DNA from: Isoetes taiwanensis
Lineage: Eukaryota; Streptophyta; Lycopodiopsida; Isoetales; Isoetaceae
Direction of reading: 5' to 3'
NCBI GenBank assembly: GCA_021234155.1
Contig: JAJEKV010000016.1
Span: 20,152,441-20,216,440, forward strand
Length of the DNA: 64,000 bases
Positions 1 to 12,600 of this stretch are shown here, piece after piece. How positions within the stretch are numbered: the stretch's first letter is position 1; each line of letters starts with the position of its first letter. The position numbers and the translations under genes are program-made. Under the pieces are notes generated by a model. It ran no database searches and was not told where the DNA came from. It saw only the letters and a program-made list of their open reading frames with translations.

Positions 1-3000
1 AAAGGCGAAGTCGCCATGGAATTCGGGCCAATGACCGACGCCCGGTGGTCATCTTTCACAGTTGAGCGTGTCGTCGAGCGGGTGGCCATCCCGCCGGGCC
101 GAAGTTGAAGGGGACGGCTCAGACGCTGATGTGGACTTGACCCCAAAGACAAAGAAGAGACCCGGGCGAGCTGGCCAAAGTCGTGGACCCGCCGCAGACA
201 TGGAGGGGCAGCGGTGCTGGTCCGGGGAAGGATGCGGAATTCAGGCACCAAACAGGGATGCAGGCACTCAGGCCCCTACCGAGTCCCCCTCCGGGGGCCC
301 CGGTGGCATGCATCCACATCTTCCACTCGGGATCACCACTACCACCGGACCTGAAGTGGCTTATGCATGCCACTAAATAGGGATCGCGGCCCAACAAGTG
401 GTATCTCCGAATTGCCATGGCTTTCCATGGCGAAGGGGGACATCTCAATTCCGCCGCCATGGACATGGACCTTATCTTCCTCATGGAAACATGGGAACAT
501 GTCGGGTCACAAGCTACCGATTTGACAGATACCCGGCTTACTCCGTCTTCAATGAGTGCAGGAAATGAGGACGGCGGAGGAATTGCGTGTTACTACCGCA
601 TTTTGGCCCAATCGGTCTCCCGTGCAAGGCATGCACAAGCACAACAGATACTGTGGGTACGAGTGCGGAAACGGCGATGGCAGCCCTCTCTTTGTGGCGG
701 CTTGCTACTTCCCACATGCCGAGAGCAACTTTACCACACGCACTTGGATGTGGGCCGGCGGAGAGCCCTATGTCGATCTATATGATGACATACAGATGCA
801 GAACAATTGGGCAAGGTCATGTTGCTTGGAGATTTCAATGCACGCTACAAAGGCAGAGTATCCCAAAATTCGAACCTCTAGGCGAGGATGTGTTGCAAAT
901 GGACCCCGCAGAGATGGTTTGGCCAAGGGCGCCGATGATGACCTGTGTGACATGGTATGGCCGGCAAACATTGGCCGGGCAAGATCTTTGACCCGGGTCA
1001 TTTGCAATGGGTTGGCACGATGGCCGCCCTCCGGCCGCTTCACTTGTAGACAGAGAACCGGGGGGGCGGCACCGGTGGTGGTGGATTACGTATAGCGACG
1101 CGCAGCAATGCCTACACTTGATCACTCGCTTGGGGGGACAGGTGGCCGGACGCAGGAAGTAGACTCACCACCGGCCCACCGTTCTTGCAAGATAGATTGG
1201 CAAAGCCAACCGAGAGCACTCCATTGCCCCAACACCCCATGTACCACGGGTTGCGGCCCGACTATGATCATGCGGGCGGTCTATGCGAGGATGCTTGAGC
1301 ATGAGTGCCGAGTGCCGCAGCTCCCCACACTTCAACAGCCAGACGGCCCAAATTAAACGGCTCGCCGAGGGTAGGGGCAGATGTTTTGGGGAGAGGCCGC
1401 CTCGACGCATCCACGGGGGCTGCAACCACCTTCCCCGCATCACTGGTTCGATGTGAATGTCGAGTAAAACGATGGCTCGCCAAGTCTTGGACCCCACCAT
1501 TCGCCCCGCCCGTCCGTCAATACCGCTCCTTCCTCAAGACCCGGTACCTTTGCGAGCACCAACAAGAGATGTTTGGTGCGCTGGACCGCCACCCTAGGGG
1601 CCCTACGGAGAAAGGTCTTGAGTAAGCCTGCCTGACCCACGGGAAATATTACCCAGGAACAATGGGTGAGATACTTGCGGCGGTATGTATGACCCAATGA
1701 GAAGCCGGGCACCGTACCTCGTGAGACGAGGCCTAGCGGTCATTCTTGAAGGGGATGTCATAATGGGCACCGCGAAAGCTACTTGAGGAAGGCGGCAGAT
1801 TTGGATGGTATGCGAGGCAAAGCTTCTAAAGTGGGCGGGCCCCAATGGTGCGGTTCTCCGCGGACTCTTCAACGAGGGGCATTGCAAGAAGGCTTTCCCC
1901 GCATTGGACTACCGGTTGAGAGTCGTGCCCCCATATACAAAGCGGGGACCCCCCGCAGCCGACCAACCATCGTACCATTATGGTGATTCTGTCTTTGCCA
2001 AGTTGTTTGGGATTCTTGGCGGCCCGACACTTTGGGCAAGAGGATGGAGAAGTGCGGGCTCTCACATAAGCGGGCTTCCGCCCGGCATTCTACTATTGAC
2101 CATATCTTCACTCTGCTAACACTCATAGAGGATAGCGGAATCAACGCCGAATCCGCATTGTTGCTTTGTGGATTTCGCAAAGGCTTTTGACCACGATTGC
2201 TTCACCGGGATAAGCCAGGGAGATGATTGAAACGACTAAGGACCCCCGTCGACTTGCGGCGAATGCTATATACTGATTATAAGGAGGCTTGCTTTCGGTC
2301 GTCTCTGCTAATCGGGGAGCCCGTTGTTAGTAACATTGGGAGATGCGCCAGGGCTGCCCTCTATCCCCGACGCTCTTCGGCTTGTACATTGACCGGCTAG
2401 AAGAATGGTATGGCCGAAAGCGGGGAGGCTTTCGGTTGATGCACCACATAATCCGGCAACTCATATATGCTGATGATGTTGCCCGCTTGCATATACCCCG
2501 GAGGACATGCAACGCCACACGGATGCTTTGGACACTTTTACGCCCAATTCGACATGAGAGTTAACTTGGCCAAGACAAGGGTCTTCAGCGGTACCATCAT
2601 CCGGCACCCCGCCTTCCCTCATTCACTTACGAGGGGGTAGTGGAGGTGGCTCGGTCTTATAAGTATTTGGGCATTCGGTTTTCTTCTACCACACCTTTGG
2701 GATGCATCCATCGATTTACGAGGTCACTGCAGTCGGAAAGCCACGTATGCAATGCAAAACACTTGATCAAGGAGAGTTGTATGCATGGGATCACCGAGGC
2801 ACACTTGTTGTGGCCTCCTCTATGGGGCAGAAGTGTGGGGCCGGTGATATCCCTCACCACTTGGAGCGATCTAGAGCGGTCTGTAAGGCCTTCTTGGCAG
2901 CACCGGGAGTGAAATCCACGGTCCCATATCGGATCTTGCTCCAGAGACAGGCTTCCTTCCATTTGAGAGGGCTGCTTATTTGAACGTCACCTTATTTACT

Positions 3001-3822
3001 TCGGAAGGTGGTGGCTATGGATGAAGCCTGCTGCCCAACCTTGCTTTGGCGTTGGCGATGGGCCTTACAGCGACTCAAAGCCCATTGGAAAGACAAGCAA
3101 GCCCAATGGTTCCCGCTATGGAATGTGCAGCTACGGATGTGGACCAGTGCATACACGAAGGAACCTTGCCTTGAAGCAGTACTTGGATGCTTGCTTCATG
3201 GCCAAGCTTTGGGATCTTGAGGCCCATCACATGTCAAGGTGGCAAATTATCGACGACGAGTTAATCCCATGCTCACGAGGGCCCACCACTACCTGCGCAC
3301 CCATCTACCCATGAAAAAGCATGGGGGTGATTGCTTCCATTCCGCGAGGTGCACACCACCTGCATTGAGGCGGGGAGATGGATTCGGGGGCAGCGTGAGG
3401 GCAGAGTCTGCTTTGTCAGCAGGCGCCATTGAGGATGAAAGTCACGCCCTCCGGGCACGGTCCGGCGATACCCGGCATATCGGGCTCGGTATGCTCGGTT
3501 AGTTGTGCCCCATCGGGCCTTGCATGACCCTAACGAGCCCGGCCTCGTAGGCTTGTTGGGATCGTACCTCGGGGAGGTAATGGATACGTGGACTCAGTTA
3601 TGCCCCCCGTCGACATTAACCTGTTTGTACTTGTGATTATGTATATAGCTGTGCGGTATGTCGCAAACATCCTTATTGCTACTAAGGTTTTCCCCAAAAC
3701 CCTTGGTGAGCGGGGGTTTTTAATCTGGTAGTATCGCTTCTTTGCTCTCTCTTTGTACTTGGGTCCCATAGGCCAGTTGGTCTCCATGGACGAAAAAATC
3801 ATATTCTATTCTATTCCTAAAG
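1..3822 (+). mobile_element. LINE-A: GC-rich non-LTR retrotransposon, decayed
   Basis: This is a non-LTR retrotransposon that continues past the left edge. The order seen is a Pro/Gly-rich ORF1-like piece (about 62-380), an APE-type endonuclease, a reverse transcriptase, a C-terminal region, and a 3' UTR ending in a short ATTCT repeat near 3,805-3,822. It is far richer in G+C than the AT-rich DNA that follows. No frame stays open throughout, so the copy is dead. The C-terminal region and 3' UTR match the plus-strand copy at 60,796-62,140 and the minus-strand copies at 16,331-17,552 and 23,785-24,056. The 3' UTR holds the shared 'gggtcccata' block and a 'tggacga' end. I did not assign a clade. 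Confidence 0.85.
417..3500 (+). pseudogene. LINE-A ORF2 remnants: endonuclease, reverse transcriptase, C-terminal domain
   Basis: ORF2p of such elements nicks the target and copies its RNA by target-primed reverse transcription. The endonuclease part shows 'DLIFLMETW' (about 463-489) and the Mg-site motif GDFNAR at 828-846. The reverse transcriptase shows the block QGCPLSPTLFGLYIDRLE starting at 2,349 and the catalytic YADD at 2,466-2,477, followed by VNLAKTR-like and YKYLGIRF motifs (about 2,560-2,690). Downstream, 'GVKSTVPYRILLQ' (about 2,906-2,945) matches the same place in the younger copy at 61,250. The coding sense jumps between frames many times and the final Cys/His motif is eroded, so no protein is expected. 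Confidence 0.8.
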
Positions 3823-3989
3823 CATGTGCAGCATACCTACCACGAGGAATTGAACCATGGTCTCTTATACCAATTGTTACACATTAAGCCCCTTTAGAGC
3901 TAACCAAACCAAAAGGTCAAATCATAGAAATCGTTGTCCAATGGCCCCAACCTTTCCCAGGCATTATCCTATACTCCACATGCCATATC

Positions 3990-4003
3990 ATTTGGGGTAT
4001 TAT
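3990..4003. repeat. Left 14-bp target-site duplication
   Basis: The 14 bases atttggggtattat occur here and again at 5,268-5,281. The segment between them carries a T-rich/TTA-repeat edge on the left, which is the A-rich 3' end of a minus-strand insert. Together this is the signature of target-primed retroposition. Confidence 0.6.
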
Positions 4004-5267
4004 TATTATTATTATTTTTTTTGAAGGAACGAAGTTTTATATTAATCATATAGGAAGTATTACATCATAAGGGATCCCACATGGATCAAACCATAATTAA
4101 GCACAACAACTAGAATGTTTCTTCACAGTAGAAAGATTACTACAGGAGTTACTCAACATCTTCATCTTTCTTGTGCAGAAACTTATTAACAGCTCCAAAA
4201 GCCTGATATGTATGAAGCACCATAATCCCCGTCCACCTAGTAACCAGATATTGTAATGATGATACCTGAGATAAGCCATTAAGGCCCCCTAAATTCTCAA
4301 ACCAAATAGTAGAACCACATAAATTCTCCTGAAATATTGGGAAAAGGCAAGAAAACATGTATATCTGGATAGCAGTAGCAAAATGGAATGAGGTTCTTGG
4401 CATAGTAGTACCAAAACCAATCAAGCATCAGCACTTGAAAGATTCACCCAGGCATAGCAGTACCTGAGCAAGAACCGAGAGCTAAATAAACATAGGGTTC
4501 TTGGCATAGCGATGCGAGAATCGATCAAGCATCGACTTGAAAGATCCGCTCAGGCATAGCAGTACCTGAGCAAGAACCGAGTATTTAAGATCATCTCACC
4601 ATGCTGCCATGCTACCTATTATATCTGCAATTCCTGACCATTCACCAACAACTCCGTAGTAATCCACATAATTTAACTAATCAGTGTGAGCCTTTACTAT
4701 CATCCAAATACATAATCCAGACCTTTCTGCTAGAAAGAAAGAGTGGAGGGAAAGGGAAAATTTCTACTGTAAAGAGGACTTGGAAAAAGATAGCACTGCC
4801 GAAATCTGAAAACTGCCACCATAAGCTAACATTCCAAAATCTTGTTCCATCTTATAGACATCTGTGTCATTTCGGTATGTCTTTTGCTCAAAAAGATAAT
4901 AACAGCCATAAAACAAGAGGAAAGATCCTTCAAGAATCCTTCAAGAAATAGTCTTTTGAACCAGAACATAATGCTTCCGAAGCAGAAGGAAGCAGAAGAG
5001 CAAAGATAATCACGTTAGTGGCTTACCCGGAATCATTAGCAGACCGCCCTGGTGCTGCTATAGAAAATCGTCCTGCTATAATTTCTCAAATCCACAAACA
5101 GAAGTCAAAGTTTCCCTTCTAGCAACAGAAATCAGAGTTGGGAAAGCAATAGATTAGAAGCAGTTCCGGTGGAGAGAAGGGGGGCGACCCCTGTCTCACG
5201 TCACCGCCCTCGCCGCTGCCGCCTGCGCCAAGAACCGCCCATTTTCAACCTAGGCCCCACGTGAAAT
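4004..5267 (-). mobile_element. Retroposed segment of unknown identity flanked by 14-bp direct repeats
   Basis: This 1,264-bp segment is bounded by identical 14-bp repeats. Read on the minus strand it begins in a GC-rich stretch (5,165-5,255), becomes AT-rich, and ends in an A-run followed by TAA repeats (complement of 4,004-4,022). That polarity fits a retrocopy. A minus-strand reading frame of 91 codons (4,149-4,424) ends close to the 3' tail, but I recognise no domain in it. A minus-strand 'ggtaagcc' sits at about 5,023-5,030, so this is not obviously a spliced mRNA copy. It could be a SINE, an unrelated LINE tail or a retrocopied non-coding RNA. Confidence 0.5.
4394..4581. repeat. Two imperfect tandem copies of about 87 bp (103-bp period)
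   Basis: Positions 4,394-4,480 and 4,497-4,581 share 'gttcttggcatag', 'caatcaagcatc' and 'ggcatagcagtacctgagc' in the same order. The duplication lies inside the retroposed segment. Confidence 0.7.
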
Positions 5268-5281
5268 ATTTGGGGTATTAT
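5268..5281. repeat. Right 14-bp target-site duplication
   Basis: This is an exact copy of 3,990-4,003 and marks the 5' (minus-sense) boundary of the retroposed segment. Confidence 0.6.
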
Positions 5282-5457
5282 GGCTAATTATTATAATAGA
5301 GCTATCCAACAACATTTCTTTCCAGCTCAAGCACAATAACAAATAACTCAAACACCATTTAATGGTATTCTATAGATATAATATTGTTCTTATGAAGTGT
5401 AGACATAAACTTCTCTATCTTCTTATTTAAAAAGGCAAGGCCTTGGTATTTGTGCCG

Positions 5458-5489
5458 GAACGCCGCATGTTACGCCGCATGCGGCGTTC
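5458..5489. repeat. Perfect 12-bp inverted repeat (hairpin) in a dispersed GC-rich block
   Basis: GAACGCCGCATG at 5,458-5,469 is followed by its exact reverse complement at 5,478-5,489 with an 8-nt loop. The surrounding block (about 5,443-5,560) is related to 9,586-9,660, which shares 'tgtgccggaac' and 'gcatgttacgccgc', so this is a dispersed repeat and not a gene end. Confidence 0.6.
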
Positions 5490-5889
5490 CCTTACCGCTT
5501 GCGCGTCCCCTTCCGGGACTATTTTGAATTTTGTCCCTCTCCACTTGCTATTTGAATTTCGTAGTTCAGACCGGATGAAGGTTGTGGATGGAGGTTGCTA
5601 TGGTGTCGGCCACATTCTATCCTGGTTCTTAGCTTCATCACACATGCATGCCACAAAAGTACGACATTTATTTATAAAGGCAAAATTATCAAGCTAGATT
5701 TCGTCCTTTCGCAAGAGTTGCTTCTTCTGAGAACGTGAAATCTTCGATAGATAATGGAGCTTTTGACAAGTGTGAGCTTCTTGCTCACTGATAAATCTTA
5801 GATTGGCGGTCTCTTACTTATATTAGAGACAATATACTTCTCATTTCTAAAGCATCTAGATGTATTCTGTTTTTTTTTCCTTTTTTCTG

Positions 5890-8260
5890 TAGTACTAGCA
5901 GCACCTGGAACTACCAAGGCATCTAGATCTGTTCAAAGTCTAACTATGAAGGCAGTTGAAGATACTGGAAATGTTGTCAGGGTTATTATACTGCTGAAGG
6001 TCTTCCATTGTTTGTGACTAGAGATCTTCTGAAGCAAGAAAATCAGATCGATCATCTTTGGATCGCCACATCACAAGGTTTATTTCTTCGCATTTGTTTC
6101 ACAATACATTTTGCTCCACTTTCGACTTATTTAATTTACGAGTTCTAGATCTAAGGTAGAGCTGTCGCTGCCCGTGGTTTATGGACCCATTGCTTGGTAT
6201 GTTACAATGTGGTTGCATTATGAAGCTTGCAGAAGCATTTCTTTAACATATTTATCAGGTGATTCCATCAGGAGGTTTTCTGCTTGGTAGAATCATCAAT
6301 CTAGAGCAGCTACCAAATCCTAAGTTCTAATGATCTTTTGAGGGATTACTTTGATTGGAGGAATTCTCTCCTACCTATACTCTTGATTTTACGACACTAG
6401 AAGACAAAAGATCTAAGTGCAACTTTTCTCAAAATTCTTAAGAAGACCACTACTTTGTACATGGATTGACTATTGGCAAGTACTTCCATTTTCTGGAATT
6501 TCATTTTTACTTAAATTCCATACATGTTTTCTCCTTTTACTTACTGACTTCCGATTGCTTCACCCATTCCTACAAATGTTTATGTTTCTCCTTCACTTCA
6601 AGTAGCATCAGCTTTATAAAAAAGATAACAAGGGCTACTTTTTTCTTCCAAATGCTTCTAATTCTTGCATCTTATAGCAAACATCTCTCTTTTAAATTTG
6701 TTTTAATAGGAAGCTGTGATACTGAGCTCACATCTAAAGCAAGTGAGGGATATGCTCGCAGAAACCATTCGTTCGCATTGATATGCACCAATATGACATT
6801 TTGTACAAGATTTAGGCATTGTGGATGTTCTTACTAGAGGTAAAGGGATATTCCCATTTTTGAACTGGGTGGAATCCAGCCCTGCCAGTAAAGGGATCAC
6901 TGAGAAAGACATCACGAGTCAATTGTTGAATTATTGGATAAAGATGTTGGAGATTCATTGCAGCTCCACTTTGCTCTTTGCACAGAACCTGTATTGTCTT
7001 TAATAATTACATGCCAAAGAGAGGATTCATGTTTCATATGCGAATTAAATTACCATATCCATAGTCCATACGTGCCAACGGATCCATTCTTTCCAGTAAG
7101 GATTTTGTCAAGACTGAAAGATATTGGGAGTCATCTTAAATATAAAACGCAGGAAGATGCATGCACATGAATTTACTGGGTTTGAATTTGCAGCCAATGC
7201 TTTGGATATCTCTTTCCTTAGATATTTTTGTGTCTATTATTTTTCTTTTATGATCATCAATGCTTTTGCTTTTGAAATGTTTCTGCTGATACTGCATCAT
7301 TGAATACACTGTATGTTCTTCATATTCCTTCTACGAGACTGGAGCAGAATATTGGTTGGCAGTCAGGAACATTGGTTGGCAATCCTAAGAATGTTGTGGA
7401 GTTTATTTTGGGCTGATTTTTATAAAGCCATGTTTGAGCGGCTATGAGGATTCACTGGATAAAGATATTAGGTTGAGTTGGTACAGTTTCATTGCCCTGG
7501 GTTTATTCATGGTCCAGCCCAAGATTTCACAGTATCAAGGCAATTAAGCACGTGATTGCGTCAAAAGCACTATTGACTCATCTTCCATATCATATGTTAT
7601 ATTAGAGCAGAACCTGCACGTGCAAAGATAAATTTATTTGTTGAAGCACTTGCATGTATCATATTCCATTATACATGTAATAGGGGACGTGCATTGTTAA
7701 CCACCACTGATGTTACTTAGTTTGATGGAATTGCACTTTCATTGCATTTCTTTCCTAAATGTTTATGACCAATTGGAGGTCTGCCAGGAGACAAGAATGC
7801 AAAGAGATATCATCTGTGGGAGCTAATTCTAACAGCTTTGTCCTGCTTCTTGAACATTGTAACAGAAACAAGAAAACTAGCTACATAGCTTCCCTCTTTA
7901 ACTCCTCAATATGGGCTGGAAGGTTTAATAGGATTTTCAATCTGTTTTATATATCTCCTCTTTAAAGCAGCACTAAACGCATTTGCCTGACATGTTAATT
8001 AATCTCCCTAGCAGCTTTTTGAGATTCACCATGTAAAAGGCTGATGCATTCTATGTACTCCATTGCATATCTTTGCTGCAACAAAAACAGGATATGGAAG
8101 GAACTTGAGAAGGAATTTCCACAGTTAAACATTTATCAAGATGCACTTGAAGGTCCTTCTTTGCCTTCCAATTTTGATCATGGATTGGTAACAACGTATC
8201 TGATAATTGAGCACATTGAATGCATTTTGGCCTGAATTATCGCATTGGCCAACCAAATTT
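5890..8260 (+). other. AT-rich stretch with coding-like islands, no gene assigned
   Basis: Several short plus-strand islands look coding and are bordered by splice-like sites. Examples are 5,987-6,080 (open, ending at a possible donor after ATCACAAGG), 6,160-6,200 (containing RAVAARGLWTHCL, followed by gtatgt), 6,705-6,990 (two overlapping frames) and 8,085-8,190 (containing NIYQDALEGPSLPSNFDHG). They do not join into one frame and I do not recognise the family. They may be eroded exons of one gene or of a captured fragment. Confidence 0.25.
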
Positions 8261-8908
8261 CAGGAGTGCTGTGAGCACCTACATTGGCCATGGATTGCTT
8301 CAATATCTGCATATATTCCAGTGCCATTCTTTCTTTTTGGCATGTTTAAATTTGATCCTTGCCATTTTTGTATCCTTCTATAGTTTTTGGAGCTACTGAT
8401 TGCTAATTGTAGCATAAAGTAGGTAGAAGAGATGTTGTTTTACTTTATTTGTTGTTAACAGGTCCAAGAATTTTATGCCTTTATTTGTTGCTTGATTTTA
8501 CATAACTTCTAAAACATTGACAATCTTTATTATTTGTTAATGATGTGTGTTGTATTTTGCAGCTCAAATTAGCAGTGACTAAAGGGCTAGCTGTTTTACT
8601 CTTTTGAAGGTGCCAAATGAAAAGCGCAGTTGCAGCATGATACATCATGTGAGGTTCTATGTTGTTTTTAAGTCTTAAGTTTTTGTGAGCTTAGAGATCT
8701 CCACTTCCATGTTTTTCAACTAAATCGAAGTTTGATATGCAGGGCACTATCAGAGTTTGATATAGACCATTGTTTAGGCATATGAGATTCTAAGAAGTAC
8801 AGTAGCATCAAAATAATATCGCTTGGTTTTTTGGCATCCACGTGCAAATATTCTTCCAACATCAAAGTTTCACATTTTTCTTCACATAAGTTGCACTAAA
8901 ATCGTTAT

Positions 8909-9513
8909 CATTTTGAACACTGATAACCAGGTTTGTTAGCATTTCTTTGATTAACATATATGCAAACAAATGAAACATTTGATAAATTGTCAATTCGTTA
9001 TTCCAAATTCTTCTGTCCAGCCTCAACATCAAGCACTGCTCTATCAAGCACTGCTCTGCTGCAGCTTACTATTTCTGCTAGGTAAAGTCATGTCATTTTA
9101 AAACTCTGATAACCAGAACTTCTTGATGCATTTTAAGCTAAATTTCCTTGAGGTTTGTAAACAGATTTGTCAAGGTCATGGTATAACATACTCTGCTTTG
9201 TCATAGCACATGACCTTAAGTTTGAATTCAGATCTTTGTAATTGGGCCATAATTTTGTTAAAGCAATTGCACGAACCTGTGTCATTTTAAACAATGATAA
9301 CCAGCATTTGTTAGCATTTCTTTGATTGACATGTATGCAAAAAAATGGAACATTTGATAAATTGTGAATTCATTTTGCCAGGTTGTTCTGCCCGGCCTCA
9401 GCATCAAGCACCGCTCCATTGCAGCTTACTATCTCTGATAGGTAATGTCATGTCATTTTGAACTCTGATAACTAGCGTTTCTTGATGCATTTTAAGCTAA
9501 ATTTTCTTGAGAC
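8909..9513. repeat. Diverged tandem duplication, about 373-bp period
   Basis: 8,909-9,153 and 9,282-9,513 share a long ordered set of words: 'tgataaccag', 'tttgttagcatttctttgat', 'catttgataaattgt', 'catcaagcac', 'ttgcagcttactat' (variant) and 'cttgatgcattttaagctaa'. Both copies have several substitutions and small indels. Confidence 0.75.
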
Positions 9514-9585
9514 TGAAAAGGACTACTCAATCATCTTAGCAGAATTTGCTGCTATCTTCTTCATTAAAATGGGTGCCTCTTGGTT

Positions 9586-9660
9586 TTTGTGCCGGAACAC
9601 TGCATGTTACGCCGCCCTGCTTGCATGTCCCCTTGCGAGTCGCTACAAAATTTGAATTGA
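9586..9660. repeat. Second copy of the GC-rich block at 5,443
   Basis: This carries 'tttgtgccggaac', 'gcatgttacgccgc' and 'gtccccttgcg' in the order seen at 5,443-5,560, but the perfect hairpin is lost. Confidence 0.55.
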
Positions 9661-12600
9661 CTAAGCCCTTACAATTCTTTTACATGCTTTTACATATTCC
9701 TTTTCAGTTCATGTGCATTATTTACCCCTATATCGAGGTTTTTTTCAGACTCAGGTTAGTGGATCTTGCATTTTTTTTTTAGTTGCAAATGTTATAGTGC
9801 CATTGCATAGTTTGTCTGCTAATTTGCACTACTACACTACGTTGAATCATGGAGGCATCTAGAATTAATTATTACAAAAAATATTTTCTTGATGTAAGGC
9901 ATTTTGTTTAAGAAATTGAAAAACTGTGGATAAATCATTTGTCATATTTTAATCCATCTGTCATTTTTTAATCATATACATGCTCTCAGATAATAGTACT
10001 GTTGCGTGTCTTTTAAATCCTGGTTTATGCTGTCTGATATCAGCGGGAGAGGTTTATATTTTTAATTAAGGATAACACAATTCTCTTTGTCTTCGTGTTT
10101 CACACAAGTTCTTCACAAATTTTAAAATTTATATTGATGTAGTGACTTTTCAAGTATGTACTCTTTATTATTTCTATTCTAGCAATAGCTTTATCTTGGC
10201 AAGTTGCATTTACACCATGATTTTCTTTTGCAGGTGGCTTGAACAACATGCAAAAGGCACTGACAAAGATTCAAGAATGTGTAAGCTATTGCATGACCCG
10301 TTCAGTTAGGGTTATTGTTGTAACCTATTTAATACTGCACAAGATAGACGATGCTTAAGAACCATGTAGGTCAAGTCTGATACACTTCATCTTTCTTATT
10401 TTTTCGCTTTGAAGGTCTGACCACACACATCTCACAGTTGAAATAAGTTGCCAAAGAATGCTTTGTTCTCCCTTATCATACGAATTAGTCTAGAATTGAT
10501 AACTTTTGTCTTTTCCTGTCCCAACCTCTGGAGAATAGAGCCTTATGTCGTATTGCTTATGCCAGTGCTTGCTAATTGCCCAATTGTCAGGGCATAATTT
10601 TTGTGCTTGAATACTTTGATTTTATCTATTTGTGTTGAGACTTTTGTGTTTTTAATGCATTCAGGTTCAAGTTTTGATCTAATTCCCGTCTATTTCTAGA
10701 ATCATGTAATATGATTTTATCAGCATGACTACAGACTGTGTAATTTTGATCTAAATCCGCATGTCTCTGTCAAATGGAAGCTTTTTGTCTGGATTTAATG
10801 TAGTGAATGTACAAGAGTGAAACTGAATTTTTTCTGCAGGATTCTTAGCATCTCCTATGCAAAGTAGTTTTGAAGCAAGATCTAGAGCTTTATTTTCATA
10901 TTCATTTGTCTCATATTCAAAAGCTTTTGGTAATATAGCCTCATATTTTTGTGATAAATGGTAAAAAAGGATCAATACGAGCAAAACCATTCCATGTTTT
11001 GTACATTTTGCCCAAAATATGCACGAGGCAACCATTATAAATGCAACAGTTAACCAATTTATAAGTGGGCAACATCTCAAATGCACTAAATGACAACTGT
11101 ATTATGGATGACATTTTCTACCATTTCACAAAAGCCCTTATCCACTGTCGTGTTGAAGATTAAGAAGAGTATTCATTGTCAATTGAAATTATATTATCAC
11201 TGGCCTTATATTATTATTGTCTGTCTTTATTTGCTTTTCCTTTTTTTTTTTTTTATTATTATATGACCTGTGGTATCTGGTTGCTCATGCCAGAATATGC
11301 TGATGTAGTGCACTAATTGAACAATAGAAAACAAGCATCTATCACTTTAATTGCTTATGAAGAACTCTTAGCAATAATCTGGCTTGTGACATTTCTTAAA
11401 ATGAATGAATCATTAGGGGAAGAATATGACCCATGTGGAGTAGGATGTAATGTTCACTATACAAGGGTATACCACTAAATGCAGAGTCATGAAATAATAA
11501 TCGTGGACAGAAAACTCTTAACAAATATATTGTCTTTTGATACTTAGTTTTCTTCGAACGAGTACATACTATGATATTTTTCGTGCTCGAACAGGGCCAT
11601 AAGCTCTAGCAAAGACTGGTCGAGCCGTAGAAATGCCAGGTGGATCGCCTAAGGTCTACAAGTTTCAGACAGAATGGTTGTGGCCTGTAGGACAGTCGGT
11701 ATGCCCTGCCGTGTAGGATGCTCTGCCCTATTTCATTATATTCCACAAGCAAATGCATAAAGAAGAGGTATCTTTGGCCGCTCAGCCCATGCCTGGTTAA
11801 GCCGCTCAGCCCATGCCTGGTTAATCCATATTCGGTGTTCAAAGAATTCATACAGAGGAGATCTAAACATAGTTGAGCAAGAAGCTTCTAAACATGATGC
11901 ATATCAGAGCAAGAATGAAGCAAGGCCATGGAATTGCAAAATTCTCACGACACTTCTAGCAAAGGAAAGAACAAGATTGATGGCAAGTTTGCAGACCCAA
12001 GCAAAGCACATGACATCGTACTTCCTTTTCAGGTTTGGAAAGTGGTTTTTAATTTGGATATAGAACTTTATTTGCATAGGCATAGATTCATTTGGGTTGA
12101 ACAGTTTTACAGCAGTGTAAGAATTTTGCTTCAATGCTTCATATTACAAGAATTGATTATTTGATAATAGAGACTATTTAATTCCTTTGGTGTATATTGC
12201 ACATGTAGGTTACATCTATGTAACATTTTTGCAGTTATGTCTAGCTATTCTTTGTGGCCCTAACCATGCATCTGCCATGAAGCACTTGCATTGCATTTAT
12301 CTATTATCATGTTTGCTTCTATTTAAAAAAATATATTCTATTCTATTCTTCATTTATGGAACTCATTTTTTCTAACATGACCAGCTACTGATCTGTGCTA
12401 CCCTGGCTTATTACTTTAAATATATTATAGTCCCAAGGGAAGTACATTGGCTGCATGATATAGTGGAGGCATGCTTGGTGCATGCAAATACTTTGCCATT
12501 TTAACATGTTGTGTACTGTCCTGAGAAATAATAAATCTTAGATAGTTCCTTTCGCCATAAATATTATCGTGGACTCTTTGCAGGATGCACAACGACTTTA

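Noticed and set aside
1-3822. Bacterial contamination, because of the high G+C
   Set aside because: Endonuclease and reverse transcriptase motifs and a 3' UTR shared with LINE copies deep in the plant-like sequence show it is a retrotransposon.
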